40,272 nucleotides of DNA from an uncultured Lachnoanaerobaculum sp. Lineage in GTDB: Bacteria; Bacillota; Clostridia; Lachnospirales; Lachnospiraceae. The notes under the pieces are model-generated. The model did no database searches. It was given only the letters and a program-made list of their open reading frames with translations, and was not told the origin of the DNA. The stretch is taken from assembly GCA_937925515.1 (NCBI GenBank), contig CALALP010000074.1, positions 1 through 40,272 on the forward strand, written 5' to 3'. Position numbers and translations under genes: made by a program. Below, in pieces: positions 1 through 8,013 of this stretch. Every line of letters starts with the position of its first letter. The stretch's first letter is position 1.

Positions 1-31
1 GGGATTCCTCGCCGTCGGCGAGGAATCCCCC
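1..31. repeat. Extragenic palindrome, copy 1
   Basis: Perfect 13-bp arms (1-13 and 17-29) around a GTC loop, with the core CCTCGCC/GGCGAGG and a G-run/C-run outer end. The element may be cut by the window edge. It lies about 125 bp downstream of the htpG stop. No U-tract follows, so it is not a classical intrinsic terminator. It shares its core with the palindromes at 18493 and 29937 while its outer stem differs by paired changes. Confidence 0.85.
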
Positions 32-155
32 ACTTACAATAAATATAAAAAAATTTTGTAAATAATTATGAATAAGTAAACTAATTGTTTTTCAACAGAG
101 AACAACAAATATAGTATTATTCGTAAATATTAATTTTGCAACTTCATTTAATACT

Positions 156-2231
156 TTACTTTGAATTAAGCATCAAATCATTTGTTCTTGCTATAAACTT
201 AGCCATTCTCTCAGGCTCTAAAGAACCATGTGATAACTTAGCCAAATCATATAGTTGCTCACAAATAGTTTTATCAGGTGTTTCTTCATCTATTAGTTTT
301 TTCACAAGCTCATTATTTGAATTAAGTATTAGGGTTTCTTCTAAGGTATCAAGCATTCCCCCCATTCCCATCATCGCATATTGTTTCATCATATCTTGAA
401 GTCGTCTTGACTCCTCTGATACTGTAATCATTGAGGCAATTTCTTTGTTTGCAAGGTTTTCTACCTTTATACTAAGCTTACTTATATTAAGTGTTTCTTT
501 TACTTTATCTGCAAACTTACTTTGCTTTTCTTTTAAAGCCTCATCGCTTTCCTCAGAACCTTTCATAGAGTCATTTATATCTGCGTCAATTCTCTTGAAC
601 TTAAGTCCTTCATTATTCATTTCAAGTCTACTGATAAATGGTGTGTCTATATTATGTGTAAATATAACTGCCTCTTTGTTTGACTCCTTAAATAAGTTTA
701 TATACTGACTTTGTGCTTTTATATCTGTTACATAATAAATATTTATTTCTTTTTTTGCATTTTCTTCTGCTTTATTCTCACTTGTTGCATTTTCCTCTAC
801 AACATTTTCTTTGTCAGCATTTTCATCTGATTTATGTTCTTCTAAAGGCTTATGCTCGCTTTTCTTTAAGTCCTCAAGTGTGAGGTAATTATCGTAAATA
901 CTCTTAAATAATATTGCAGGCTCTACCTTTTTAGCAAACTTCTCATCTTTTAATACTCCAAATTTTACAAATGGTCCTATATCGTCCCAATATTTTTCGT
1001 ATTCTTCTCTATCTGTCTTGCAAAGACCTGTAAGTTTGTCTGCAACTTTCTTTGAAATGTAATCTGAAATTTTCTTTACAAAACCGTCATTTTGAAGTGC
1101 TGACCTTGAAACATTTAGAGGTAAATCAGGGCAATCTATAACTCCCTTTAAAAGCATTAAAAACTCAGGTATAACTTCCTTTATATTATCTGCAATAAAT
1201 ACTTGGTTATTATAAAGTTTTATTTTTCCCTCAAGTGAATCATATTCAGTATTAATTTTAGGGAAATAAAGTATTCCTTTTAAGTTAAATGGATAATCCA
1301 TATTTAAATGTATCCAAAATAGAGGCTCTTTAAAGTCTAAAAATACCTTTCTATAAAACTCTAAATACTCCTCTTTGCTACATTCATTAGGGTGCTTTGT
1401 CCATAGAGGATTTTTGTCATTAAGTGGAACTTCTCTTTTCTTAATTTTATACTTTGTCTTTTCAGGGCTTATTTCTACTACTTCCTTAGAACCGTCCTCT
1501 TTTTCTTTCTCCTCAGTTTTTGCAGGCTCTATGATAGTTTCAAGAATTTCTTCTCCCTCTCTTAAGTCCTCTACTTCTATTTCCTCTGTTTCTTCCTTGG
1601 CATCTATATCTTTTAGGAAAATGTCATAAGGCATAAATGAACAATACTTATCTATTACTTCTCTAACTCTATATAGATTTGAAAACTCATGACTATTTTC
1701 ATTTAAGTATAATGTAACAGTTGTACCTCTGCTTGTTTTATCAGAGTCTGTCATCTCATATTCAGTGCCACCGTCGCTCTCCCAATGAACAGCTTTTGCT
1801 CCCTCTTTATAAGAAAGTGTATCTATTGAAACCTTGTCTGCAACCATAAATGCAGAATAAAAGCCAAGTCCAAAATGACCTATTATCTGATCATCATTTG
1901 TCTTATCTTTATATTTTTCAATAAAATCTTTTGCACCTGAAAATGCAATTTGATTGATATATTCTTCAACTTCATCTTCAGTCATTCCAAGACCATTATC
2001 TGTAAATGAAATAGTCTTTTTATTAGGGGAAACCTCTACATGAATGTTATATTTTTCATCTATCGGTTCATTAAATTCACTCATAAGAGCAAGTTTTTTT
2101 AATTTAGTTATAGCATCACAACCATTTGATATTAGTTCTCTTACAAATATATCATGGTCTGAATAAAGCCATTTTTTTATTATTGGAAATAGATTTTCAC
2201 TATTTATTGATAAACTACCTTTTTTAGACAT
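156..2231 (-). CDS. htpG: Molecular chaperone HtpG (Hsp90 family)
   Basis: Bacterial Hsp90, an ATP-dependent homodimeric cytosolic chaperone acting late in protein folding. The N-terminal GHKL ATPase domain carries the signature around ELISNGCDAI, the NGLGMT motif and the lid glycines GHFGLGFYSAF. The middle and C-terminal dimerisation domains follow. I chose the ATG at 2231 because AAAGGAGA sits just upstream; an in-frame start seven codons earlier has no ribosome site. The protein is 691 aa, longer than the roughly 625 aa of E. coli HtpG. The extra length is a highly charged linker at about residues 210-272 and a Glu/Asn/Lys-rich low-complexity insert at about 460-494. It is transcribed alone from a CIRCE-associated promoter about 330 bp upstream, so HrcA-type heat-shock control is likely. 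Confidence 0.97.
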   Translation of the reverse strand: MSKKGSLSINSENLFPIIKKWLYSDHDIFVRELISNGCDAITKLKKLALMSEFNEPIDEKYNIHVEVSPNKKTISFTDNGLGMTEDEVEEYINQIAFSGAKDFIEKYKDKTNDDQIIGHFGLGFYSAFMVADKVSIDTLSYKEGAKAVHWESDGGTEYEMTDSDKTSRGTTVTLYLNENSHEFSNLYRVREVIDKYCSFMPYDIFLKDIDAKEETEEIEVEDLREGEEILETIIEPAKTEEKEKEDGSKEVVEISPEKTKYKIKKREVPLNDKNPLWTKHPNECSKEEYLEFYRKVFLDFKEPLFWIHLNMDYPFNLKGILYFPKINTEYDSLEGKIKLYNNQVFIADNIKEVIPEFLMLLKGVIDCPDLPLNVSRSALQNDGFVKKISDYISKKVADKLTGLCKTDREEYEKYWDDIGPFVKFGVLKDEKFAKKVEPAILFKSIYDNYLTLEDLKKSEHKPLEEHKSDENADKENVVEENATSENKAEENAKKEINIYYVTDIKAQSQYINLFKESNKEAVIFTHNIDTPFISRLEMNNEGLKFKRIDADINDSMKGSEESDEALKEKQSKFADKVKETLNISKLSIKVENLANKEIASMITVSEESRRLQDMMKQYAMMGMGGMLDTLEETLILNSNNELVKKLIDEETPDKTICEQLYDLAKLSHGSLEPERMAKFIARTNDLMLNSK

Positions 2232-2324
2232 AATTTCTCCTTTTATCTTCAATTCTTATTAAACTTATACTTATTAAATTATTACACTAAAAATGTAAAT
2301 ACAATCTTTACTTCGTATTATATA

Positions 2325-2496
2325 GCTGTTGTAATCTGTCTATAGGAACTGCCGCAAAATGGCTATCCATATATATCCTGCCCCACTACGGGGGACAGGA
2401 TATATAATAGAAAGTCTTTAAATTAGCAAATATATTTTTCTCTGTATTTGTACGAAAAGCATAGTTACTAATGAAAATTAATTTTGCAACAGCCCC
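2325..2496. mobile_element. MITE-like insertion in the htpG leader
   Basis: A non-coding segment of about 172 bp bounded by imperfect inverted ends: GCTGTTGTAAT at 2325-2335 and ATTTTGCAACAGC at 2481-2493 followed by CCC. It has no coding capacity and contains a strong central hairpin. The size, terminal inverted repeats and hairpin suggest a miniature inverted-repeat transposable element, but I see no clear target-site duplication and no matching transposase in the window. A related end, GCTGTTGCAAAAAATT, occurs at 38237-38252. Confidence 0.45.
2370..2406. repeat. Hairpin inside the htpG leader
   Basis: Arms TATATATCCTG (2370-2380) and CAGGATATATA (2396-2406) pair over 11 bp. The stem continues as CCCC/GGGG after one bulged A, closing on a six-base loop. 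On the transcribed minus strand it would form a stable structure in the 5' leader of htpG mRNA. No U-tract follows, so it is not an obvious terminator. Confidence 0.75.
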
Positions 2497-2587
2497 ATAA
2501 TAAATAATCATTTAAAACAGTAATATAAGTAATTTTATGCTTTACATTCGTTAATATAATATCTCAATGAAGTTTTACATAAGAAAT

Positions 2588-2615
2588 ATTATAAAGCATA
2601 TTTTCTAAATGTCAA
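2588..2615 (-). promoter_or_regulatory. Housekeeping promoter of htpG
   Basis: Consensus sigma-A promoter on the minus strand: TTGACA (2610-2615), 16-bp spacer, TATAAT (2588-2593). It lies 7 bp downstream of the CIRCE operator and about 335 bp upstream of the htpG start, predicting an unusually long leader. Confidence 0.85.
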
Positions 2616-2622
2616 CAAAAAT

Positions 2623-2649
2623 TTAGCACTCATCTAAAATGAGTGCTAA
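2623..2649. promoter_or_regulatory. CIRCE operator (HrcA-binding site)
   Basis: TTAGCACTC, nine bases, GAGTGCTAA: an exact match to the CIRCE consensus bound by the heat-shock repressor HrcA. It lies immediately upstream of the -35 box of the htpG promoter. It also lies 14 bp after the folD stop. Read on the minus strand it can fold into an 11-bp stem with a 5-base loop followed by ATTTTTG, so it could also end the folD transcript. Confidence 0.95.
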
Positions 2650-2663
2650 CAAAATTCTAAACT

Positions 2664-3512
2664 CTAATCTAATAATCTTTTTGCACTTGTTACTACATTT
2701 TTAGCAAGTACACTTGTGGTAATGCTGCCCACTCCTCTTGGTACAGGAGAAATTGCAGTTACTTCACTTTCCACCTCGTCAAAGTCTACATCTCCTACGA
2801 GTTTACCCTCTAAGAAATTGATACCTACATCTATGACTATACTCTTAGGGCTTACCTTATCCTTTTTCAAAAACTTTGCTCTGCCTATGGCAGCCACTAT
2901 TATATCTGCATTTTTACATTTCTCATTTAAGTTTAATGTTTTAGTATGACAGATAGTAGGGGTTGCATTTGCATTTAATAAAAGCATTGAAAGAGGCCTG
3001 CCGACAACTGTACTTCTTCCTAAGATTACTACATCTTTTCCTGCTAAATCTACATTATAATAGTCTAGCATTTCCATAACTGCACTTGCTGTACAAGGTG
3101 CAAAAGCATTTTTATCTCCTATAAATACCTTAGAAAGAGCTTGATTACTCATACAGTCTACATCTTTTTTTATATCTATAAGATTTCTTATTTTATCTTC
3201 ATCAAAACTTTTTGGAAGTGGTCTTAACATCAAAATGCCATGTACATTTGTATCTAAATTTAATTTTAGTATTTCATCTTCAAGTTCTTTTTGACTTATT
3301 GTTTCAGCTAAAACTACATTTTTACACTCTATTCCAAGTGTTTCCATTTTTTTCTTAGCCCCTCTTTCATAAGCAATGTCATCTTCTTTTGCACCAACAC
3401 GAAGTATTGCAAGGCAAGGGCTAATATTATTCTTATGTAAATTCTCTACATCTAATTTTATTTTTTCACAAATTTTATTTGAAACTTCAATACCTGAAAA
3501 AATTTTACTCAT
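2664..3512 (-). CDS. folD: Methylene-THF dehydrogenase FolD, cyclohydrolase site apparently lost
   Basis: FolD oxidises 5,10-methylene-THF to 5,10-methenyl-THF with NAD(P) and in most bacteria also hydrolyses the product to 10-formyl-THF. Length is typical (282 aa), and the Rossmann motif LGRSTVVGRPLS is present at about 154-165. The catalytic Lys of the YxxxK cyclohydrolase motif aligns with Ala52 (YERGA), and the conserved Gln of the QLPLP motif aligns with Leu96 (LRPLP). The DVD motif Asp is kept (Asp119). I infer a dehydrogenase-only enzyme that relies on the fchA product encoded 25 bp upstream. The start is supported by AGGAAAGGA upstream. It is the last gene of its cluster. Confidence 0.93.
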   Translation of the reverse strand: MSKIFSGIEVSNKICEKIKLDVENLHKNNISPCLAILRVGAKEDDIAYERGAKKKMETLGIECKNVVLAETISQKELEDEILKLNLDTNVHGILMLRPLPKSFDEDKIRNLIDIKKDVDCMSNQALSKVFIGDKNAFAPCTASAVMEMLDYYNVDLAGKDVVILGRSTVVGRPLSMLLLNANATPTICHTKTLNLNEKCKNADIIVAAIGRAKFLKKDKVSPKSIVIDVGINFLEGKLVGDVDFDEVESEVTAISPVPRGVGSITTSVLAKNVVTSAKRLLD

Positions 3513-3537
3513 TAAGTTTCCTTTCCTAGTAAGACTA

Positions 3538-4164
3538 TTATTTTATTTTTCCTAAAACTTCATCATATACTTTTACTTTTAGCTTTTTTGCATTTTCTAT
3601 AATGTCTTCTGCCAGATTATTTAATTCTAATGCTTTTTTTCTATCTTTCATCATAGAAGTATTTATGAAAATGTTTAGAGAGGCTGACTCAAGTGCTGAA
3701 AAAGCTAGATTAATCCCTGCCCCAACATCACTTACAGCAAGTGCACTTCCCTTTTTAACTAAGGTCTCAAAATATCCCAGGCCCTCATAAATAGTTTCCA
3801 TAATTTCCTTAGGAACTAAGCTTGCAACAAGTAGTGCCTTTTCAAGTTCTTGCTCCTTAAATTCCTTTTCTTTATCATTGGAACTTGGCAGTTTATAGGC
3901 AAGTGAAAGAGGTGTAAATGCCTCTGCATCTTTATCCACTAAATCAGCTAGCTTTTTTTCAAGCTCTGTCAATTTTAAGCGAATTTCTTTTAGCTCCTCC
4001 TCATAACTTTCATACTTTTTCTTTCCTATTGTTAAATTTGTAACCATTATACCAAGTGCCATAGCATACGCTCCAACACCTGCACTTGCTCCACCCCCTC
4101 CCGGAGTTGGGGCTTTTGAAGATAATTCCTTAAGAAACTCTCCTATATTTTTCTCAATGTACAT
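3538..4164 (-). CDS. fchA: Methenyl-THF cyclohydrolase (formiminotransferase-cyclodeaminase family)
   Basis: Small cyclodeaminase-family protein of 208 aa. The N-terminal PTPGGGGASA loop is the family's folate-binding signature, followed by a mostly helical body (KKYESYEEELKEI, DKDAEAF). Proteins of this size without a formiminotransferase domain serve as FchA, converting 5,10-methenyl-THF and 10-formyl-THF, in clostridia and acetogens; glutamate-derived formimino-THF cyclodeaminase is the alternative. Pairing with a FolD lacking the cyclohydrolase residues favours FchA. TTAGGAGAGAGT precedes the ATG. It lies 18 bp after the thioesterase gene and 25 bp before folD, so one operon is likely. 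Confidence 0.88.
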   Translation of the reverse strand: MYIEKNIGEFLKELSSKAPTPGGGGASAGVGAYAMALGIMVTNLTIGKKKYESYEEELKEIRLKLTELEKKLADLVDKDAEAFTPLSLAYKLPSSNDKEKEFKEQELEKALLVASLVPKEIMETIYEGLGYFETLVKKGSALAVSDVGAGINLAFSALESASLNIFINTSMMKDRKKALELNNLAEDIIENAKKLKVKVYDEVLGKIK

Positions 4165-4182
4165 ACTCTCTCCTAATTATTT

Positions 4183-4593
4183 TTATTTAATGCTTAAACT
4201 CTCAAGCTTTTTATAAATCTCAGGATATTCTTTTTTTAGTCTTATCGGCTTTAAGTCCTTTCCTACAAAACAATTTTCGCTAATTCCCTCAAAGACTAGA
4301 TTATCTACTTCATTTTTCATAACATATCTAAGTTTAATTCTTATACCCTTAAATTCTATAACAGAAACTTCTATTTTAATATTTTCTCCAAATTTTGAGG
4401 GGGAAATGTACTTGCCCTCTACGCTTACTATTGGAGAAAGTATCCCTATTTTCTCAAATTCAGCATAATTAAGCCCTACCTCAGCCAAAAACTCAATTCT
4501 TGCCTCCTCCATCCACCTGATATAGTTTGAATGATGTACAATTCCCATCATATCAGTTTCATAATATTTAACATTGTGTATATAATCTTTCAT
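4183..4593 (-). CDS. YbgC-type acyl-CoA thioesterase (hot-dog fold)
   Basis: 4-hydroxybenzoyl-CoA thioesterase family protein of 136 aa. The catalytic segment YYETDMMGIVHHSNYIRWM carries the conserved Asp, His and Asn-Tyr of the family (consensus YxxTDxxGxVxHxxY). Substrates are probably short- or medium-chain acyl-CoA; the exact one cannot be read from sequence. I placed the start at the ATG at 4593, preceded by AAAGGTAAGG; an upstream TTG extension would overlap the preceding gene. It starts 4 bp after that gene ends, so they are very probably co-transcribed with fchA and folD. Confidence 0.85.
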   Translation of the reverse strand: MKDYIHNVKYYETDMMGIVHHSNYIRWMEEARIEFLAEVGLNYAEFEKIGILSPIVSVEGKYISPSKFGENIKIEVSVIEFKGIRIKLRYVMKNEVDNLVFEGISENCFVGKDLKPIRLKKEYPEIYKKLESLSIK

Positions 4594-4597
4594 AGCC

Positions 4598-5575
4598 TTA
4601 CCTTTGCATAAACATTTTAACAACAATTATAATTATGACAATAACCAAAAAAATAAGAGTTACTATTATATATGGATTCTTACGTTTTTTATCTGTATTA
4701 ATTTTTTCACTAATTTCTTCTATAATCTCATTTTCAATATCATCAATTACTTCTTCTAGTTCTAACTCATCAATAATATCTCCTGTTGGTAACTCTTCTA
4801 TTTCTTTTAGTTCCCCAACTTTATCTTTATCAACATTTTCATTTACATCTTCATCATCTTCAAAATCAAGAGCTAAAACCATTCTTTGCCTTGCAAGTTT
4901 TATATCTCTACTTTTTTCTATCTTAATATTTAGGCTTTGCTTTATATTTTCAAGAATAATATCTCTTTCCTCGCCTATAATAAGCCACTCAAAATATTTT
5001 ATCTTAGATAAATTTTCTTCAAATACATTGTCCTCAAGCCTATTTTCTACAAAACCTTTTCCATGTGTGGAAATGATGTATAATAAACTCTTCTTAAGGT
5101 CTTCTTTGACTTCTTTTTCAGTTTTATAAGTCGCCTTAGATATTTCATTTATATCAAGCTTTTGTAAATAATAAAGGCTTAATTCTCTTGTATATTTTTC
5201 AGGTAAACTTGCTAAAATATCCTCAAATAAAACACTTCTCCTTTTTCTATTACTTTCATTATCCACTTCTTTAATTTCAAACTTTCTGATAAGACTATTA
5301 TCTGATTTAACACTTGTTTCTATAAATGAATTTATTAAATCCTTACTTGAAATGGTCGCTAAGTTATTATCTGTCTTTATTTTTTCAAAATAACTTATAT
5401 ATACATTTCCAATATCTGAAATCAAAGTTTGAATATAGTTATTTTCACTATTAAAGTTATCCTCATTTTTTGTAACATAATATCCACTTATATAATCATA
5501 AGTTTTATTATACACTTCTTCAAGAAGTTCTTTTATATCTATTTCTGAACTATTTTCACTAGTATTAGTATCCAT
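4598..5575 (-). CDS. Sigma-region-4-like protein with C-terminal membrane anchor
   Basis: Protein of 325 aa that I cannot assign to a named gene. Residues about 115-170 (FEDILASLPEKYTRELSLYY, then LDINEISKATYKTEKEVKED) resemble sigma-70 region 4, the helix-turn-helix that contacts the -35 box, including the DINEIS turn and a following recognition-like helix. A strongly acidic stretch covers about 235-290. The last 25 residues are one hydrophobic helix (YIIVTLIFLVIVIIIIVV) flanked by lysines, with a short KMFMQR tail, so the protein looks tail-anchored with its bulk in the cytoplasm. No clear region 2 is visible. It heads the thioesterase-fchA-folD operon. It may be a membrane-held sigma or a sigma/anti-sigma-like regulator; this is inference. 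Confidence 0.6.
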   Translation of the reverse strand: MDTNTSENSSEIDIKELLEEVYNKTYDYISGYYVTKNEDNFNSENNYIQTLISDIGNVYISYFEKIKTDNNLATISSKDLINSFIETSVKSDNSLIRKFEIKEVDNESNRKRRSVLFEDILASLPEKYTRELSLYYLQKLDINEISKATYKTEKEVKEDLKKSLLYIISTHGKGFVENRLEDNVFEENLSKIKYFEWLIIGEERDIILENIKQSLNIKIEKSRDIKLARQRMVLALDFEDDEDVNENVDKDKVGELKEIEELPTGDIIDELELEEVIDDIENEIIEEISEKINTDKKRKNPYIIVTLIFLVIVIIIIVVKMFMQR

Positions 5576-5621
5576 GCTCTAAAACCCTCTCTAATTAAAA
5601 AAGCGATTTTGAATTACTAAA

Positions 5622-5662
5622 AGAAAAGCCATGCAGTAAATTCCTTACCGAATAGCTTTTCT
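5622..5662 (-). terminator. Intrinsic terminator after the yerC-like gene
   Basis: On the minus strand AGAAAAGC and GCTTTTCT form an outer 8-bp stem enclosing a small GTAA/TTAC inner stem, followed by a short U-run (TTTT). It lies 28 bp after the stop of the yerC-like gene and before the sigma-like gene. Confidence 0.7.
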
Positions 5663-5690
5663 AAACTTATTTCACTATGAAACATTTAAA

Positions 5691-6026
5691 TCAATGAGAT
5701 TGTACTTGGCTTACATCAATATTCCCCTCTATAAGTCCCTTTTCTTTCAATCTCTTAAATACCAAATCATAGCCGTCATTTCCATAATTAAGAGAACGAT
5801 TTACTCTACTTATGGTTGCTGTTGATGCACCTGTCTTTTCAGCAATATCGAGATATGTTTTCCCACACCTAAGCATCATAGCAACTTCATATCTTTGTGA
5901 TATTGATAAAAGCTCATTTATAGTGCATACATCTTCAAAAAATGTGTAACATTCTTCTATACTTTTCAATTCCAAGATAGCTTGGAATAGATGTTTCACT
6001 TCATCTACCATTAACTTTTTACTCAT
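5691..6026 (-). CDS. yerC: YerC/TrpR-like DNA-binding regulator
   Basis: Protein of 111 aa of the TrpR-like YerC/YecD family. It is all-helical, with a helix-turn-helix at about residues 55-80 (LDIAEKTGASTATISRVNRS). The N-terminal helices (VDEVKHLFQAILELKSIEE) match the TrpR-like dimerisation core. Members are widespread in Firmicutes; their ligand and regulon are largely undefined, and tryptophan control should not be assumed. It is monocistronic: a promoter lies upstream and a terminator downstream. Confidence 0.85.
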   Translation of the reverse strand: MSKKLMVDEVKHLFQAILELKSIEECYTFFEDVCTINELLSISQRYEVAMMLRCGKTYLDIAEKTGASTATISRVNRSLNYGNDGYDLVFKRLKEKGLIEGNIDVSQVQSH

Positions 6027-6159
6027 AAAACACTCCTAAAATATATTCAAGACTATAAGGTCATCTAAAACCTGATATAGAGCTGCAACATTAAGAAATT
6101 TATAATAAAAAATATACTAATGCAACAGTTCATTTGTTTAATCATAAGTTTGTTCTAGT

Positions 6160-6188
6160 ATTTTAACACATTAAATCGAAGTATGCAA
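6160..6188 (-). promoter_or_regulatory. Promoter of the yerC-like gene
   Basis: TTGCAT (6183-6188), 17-bp spacer, TAAAAT (6160-6165) on the minus strand, in the 186-bp gap between the FAD-protein stop and the yerC-like start. The leader would be about 125 nt. A second TTGCAT closer to the gene has no well-spaced -10. Confidence 0.6.
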
Positions 6189-6212
6189 TATGAGGAAAAG
6201 TATATTAAATTC

Positions 6213-7823
6213 TTAACTTGGTACATTATACTTTTTTATTATACTTTCTGCAACTTTTATTCCGTCCATAGCGGCACTTGTAATACCACCTGCATAGCCT
6301 GCTCCCTCTCCACAAGGATAAATTCCCTCTATTTCACATTCTAAATTGTCATCTCTTGGGATTTGTATAGGAGATGAAGTTCTACTTTCTACACCTGCAA
6401 ATATTGCGTCATCTCTGCCAAAACCCTTTATCTTTTTATCAAACTCAGCCATAGCCTCTATTATAGAATCTGTTAATTCTTTCGGTAAAAGTTCATGTAA
6501 TGGAGCAAAACAAGTTTTTCCTTTAATTTTTGGCTCAAACTCTCCAAATTTCTTAGTTAAACATTTCCCCTTATAATCTTTAAATAGCTGTATAGGTATA
6601 TTTCCCTTTCCTAGTGTAAATGCTTTGCTCTCCAAATTTCTTTGAAACTCTAGTCCTGCTAAAGGCTTAGAGCTTGGAAAATCATTTGTGTTTACAGTTA
6701 CAATTATAGCTGAATTTGCTACACCGCTATTTCTATCATGATAGCTCATTCCATTTACTGCCATTTTTTCTTTTTCAGTTGAGGCTGCCACTACATAACC
6801 TCCGGGGCACATACAAAATGAATACACTCCCCTACCTGTCAAAGATTTTGCAGTTAATTTATAAGAGGCAGGGCTTAAGGTTTTAGCCTCATTAGCATAT
6901 TGTGATTTATCAATCATTTCTTGTGGGTGCTGAACTCTAAGTCCCACTGCAAACGGCTTTTGTTTCATAGGTATTTTATTTTTGTATAACATTTCAAAGG
7001 TATCTCTTGCACTATGCCCTATAGCTAAAACAAGAACTTTAGTATCAATAGTATATTCTTTAGTATCATTTATAACTTTTATATTTGTTAGCTTATTTTC
7101 ATTTACAATTATATCTGTAAGTTTGCTACAAAACCTTATCTCGCCTCCGAGTTTAATAATCTCTTTTCTAATGCCTACAACAACTTCTCTTAGCCTATCA
7201 GTCCCTATGTGTGGATTATGCACATATAGTATTTCATCATCTGCACCATGTTTTATAAAGTTTTTCATAACAAATGTATTTCTGCCATGGGTGTCCTTTA
7301 CCATGGTATTGAGCTTTCCGTCGCTAAAAGTGCCTGCTCCACCCTCTCCAAAACTTACATTTGACTCTTCATCAAGCTTTCCACTTTCCCAATACTCATC
7401 TACCTTTTTACTTCTACTTTCAACATCTTCTCCTCTCTCAAGCACAATAGGTCTATAACCTGCTCTTGCTAAAAGAAGTGTTGCAAAAATACCTGCAGGC
7501 CCAAAACCTACTATTACAGGTCTATTTTCTAATAAGGCATTGCCTGAATTAGGAATTTTATATTCTTCTTTTTGGTATTTACTTATCTTTGAATTTTTAA
7601 TGTTATTCTTTAAAACTTTATTTTCTAAGCTATTTGATTTTAAAGTTATATCTAAGGTGTAATTATACTTAATGTCGGTCTTTTTTCTTGCATCAAGAGA
7701 TTTCCTCGCAATACTAAATTCCTTTATATCATTATTATTTATTCTTAAACTACTTACTATCTTTTTATATAGTTCTTCATCTGTATGATGAATATTCATA
7801 TTAATTCCTGTAAGTCTTATCAT
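6213..7823 (-). CDS. FAD-dependent dehydrogenase (COG2509-like)
   Basis: Flavoprotein of 536 aa. An N-terminal domain of about 90 residues (DEELYKKIVSSLRINNNDI) precedes a Rossmann FAD-binding site at about 105-130 (PVIVGFGPAGIFATLLLARA, then a RGEDVESR ribose-contact region). SFGEGGAGTFSDGKL at about 157-171 and a C-terminal GEGAGYAGGITSAAMDGIK FAD motif are hallmarks of the uncharacterised COG2509 dehydrogenases found throughout Firmicutes. The substrate is not known. TTTTAGGAGAGTATA precedes the ATG. It follows the short antitoxin remnant by 18 bp. Confidence 0.88.
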   Translation of the reverse strand: MIRLTGINMNIHHTDEELYKKIVSSLRINNNDIKEFSIARKSLDARKKTDIKYNYTLDITLKSNSLENKVLKNNIKNSKISKYQKEEYKIPNSGNALLENRPVIVGFGPAGIFATLLLARAGYRPIVLERGEDVESRSKKVDEYWESGKLDEESNVSFGEGGAGTFSDGKLNTMVKDTHGRNTFVMKNFIKHGADDEILYVHNPHIGTDRLREVVVGIRKEIIKLGGEIRFCSKLTDIIVNENKLTNIKVINDTKEYTIDTKVLVLAIGHSARDTFEMLYKNKIPMKQKPFAVGLRVQHPQEMIDKSQYANEAKTLSPASYKLTAKSLTGRGVYSFCMCPGGYVVAASTEKEKMAVNGMSYHDRNSGVANSAIIVTVNTNDFPSSKPLAGLEFQRNLESKAFTLGKGNIPIQLFKDYKGKCLTKKFGEFEPKIKGKTCFAPLHELLPKELTDSIIEAMAEFDKKIKGFGRDDAIFAGVESRTSSPIQIPRDDNLECEIEGIYPCGEGAGYAGGITSAAMDGIKVAESIIKKYNVPS

Positions 7824-7841
7824 TATACTCTCCTAAAACTA

Positions 7842-8000
7842 TCACCATTTTTCATTACCTCTTGGCTCTCCAATATCTATTAATTTTGTTTTAAAAGAAC
7901 CACATTTATAATCTTTAAAAATATGTTCTAAAGTTATATTTTTAATATTGTCATGATTTTTTTTATTTTTCTTTTTCACTATAACTTCTCTTTTAGCCAT
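7842..8000 (-). pseudogene. MazE-like antitoxin C-terminal remnant
   Basis: Short frame of 52 codons from the ATG at 8000 (GAGAGA upstream); an open extension reaches 8045. The C-terminal half (ITLEHIFKDY, then DIGEPRGNEKW) resembles the toxin-binding tail of clostridial MazE antitoxins, whose usual pattern is TLEELFxGY followed by (D/E)xGxPVGxExW. The roughly 40-residue AbrB/swapped-hairpin DNA-binding half is missing, and no MazF/PemK toxin follows: the next gene is an FAD dehydrogenase 18 bp away. I read it as a decayed toxin-antitoxin relic, possibly still a short expressed peptide. The family assignment rests on recalled motif similarity. Confidence 0.5.
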
Positions 8001-8013
8001 GTATTCTCTCATT

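Noticed and set aside
136..399. Plus-strand open frames opposite htpG, priA, ackA, valS and other genes
   Set aside because: They are shadows of strong minus-strand genes, with no ribosome sites or recognisable domains.
2623..2649. The CIRCE repeat as only a folD terminator
   Set aside because: It matches the nine-base arms and nine-base spacer of CIRCE exactly and adjoins a consensus promoter, so an operator role is primary; termination is a possible second role.
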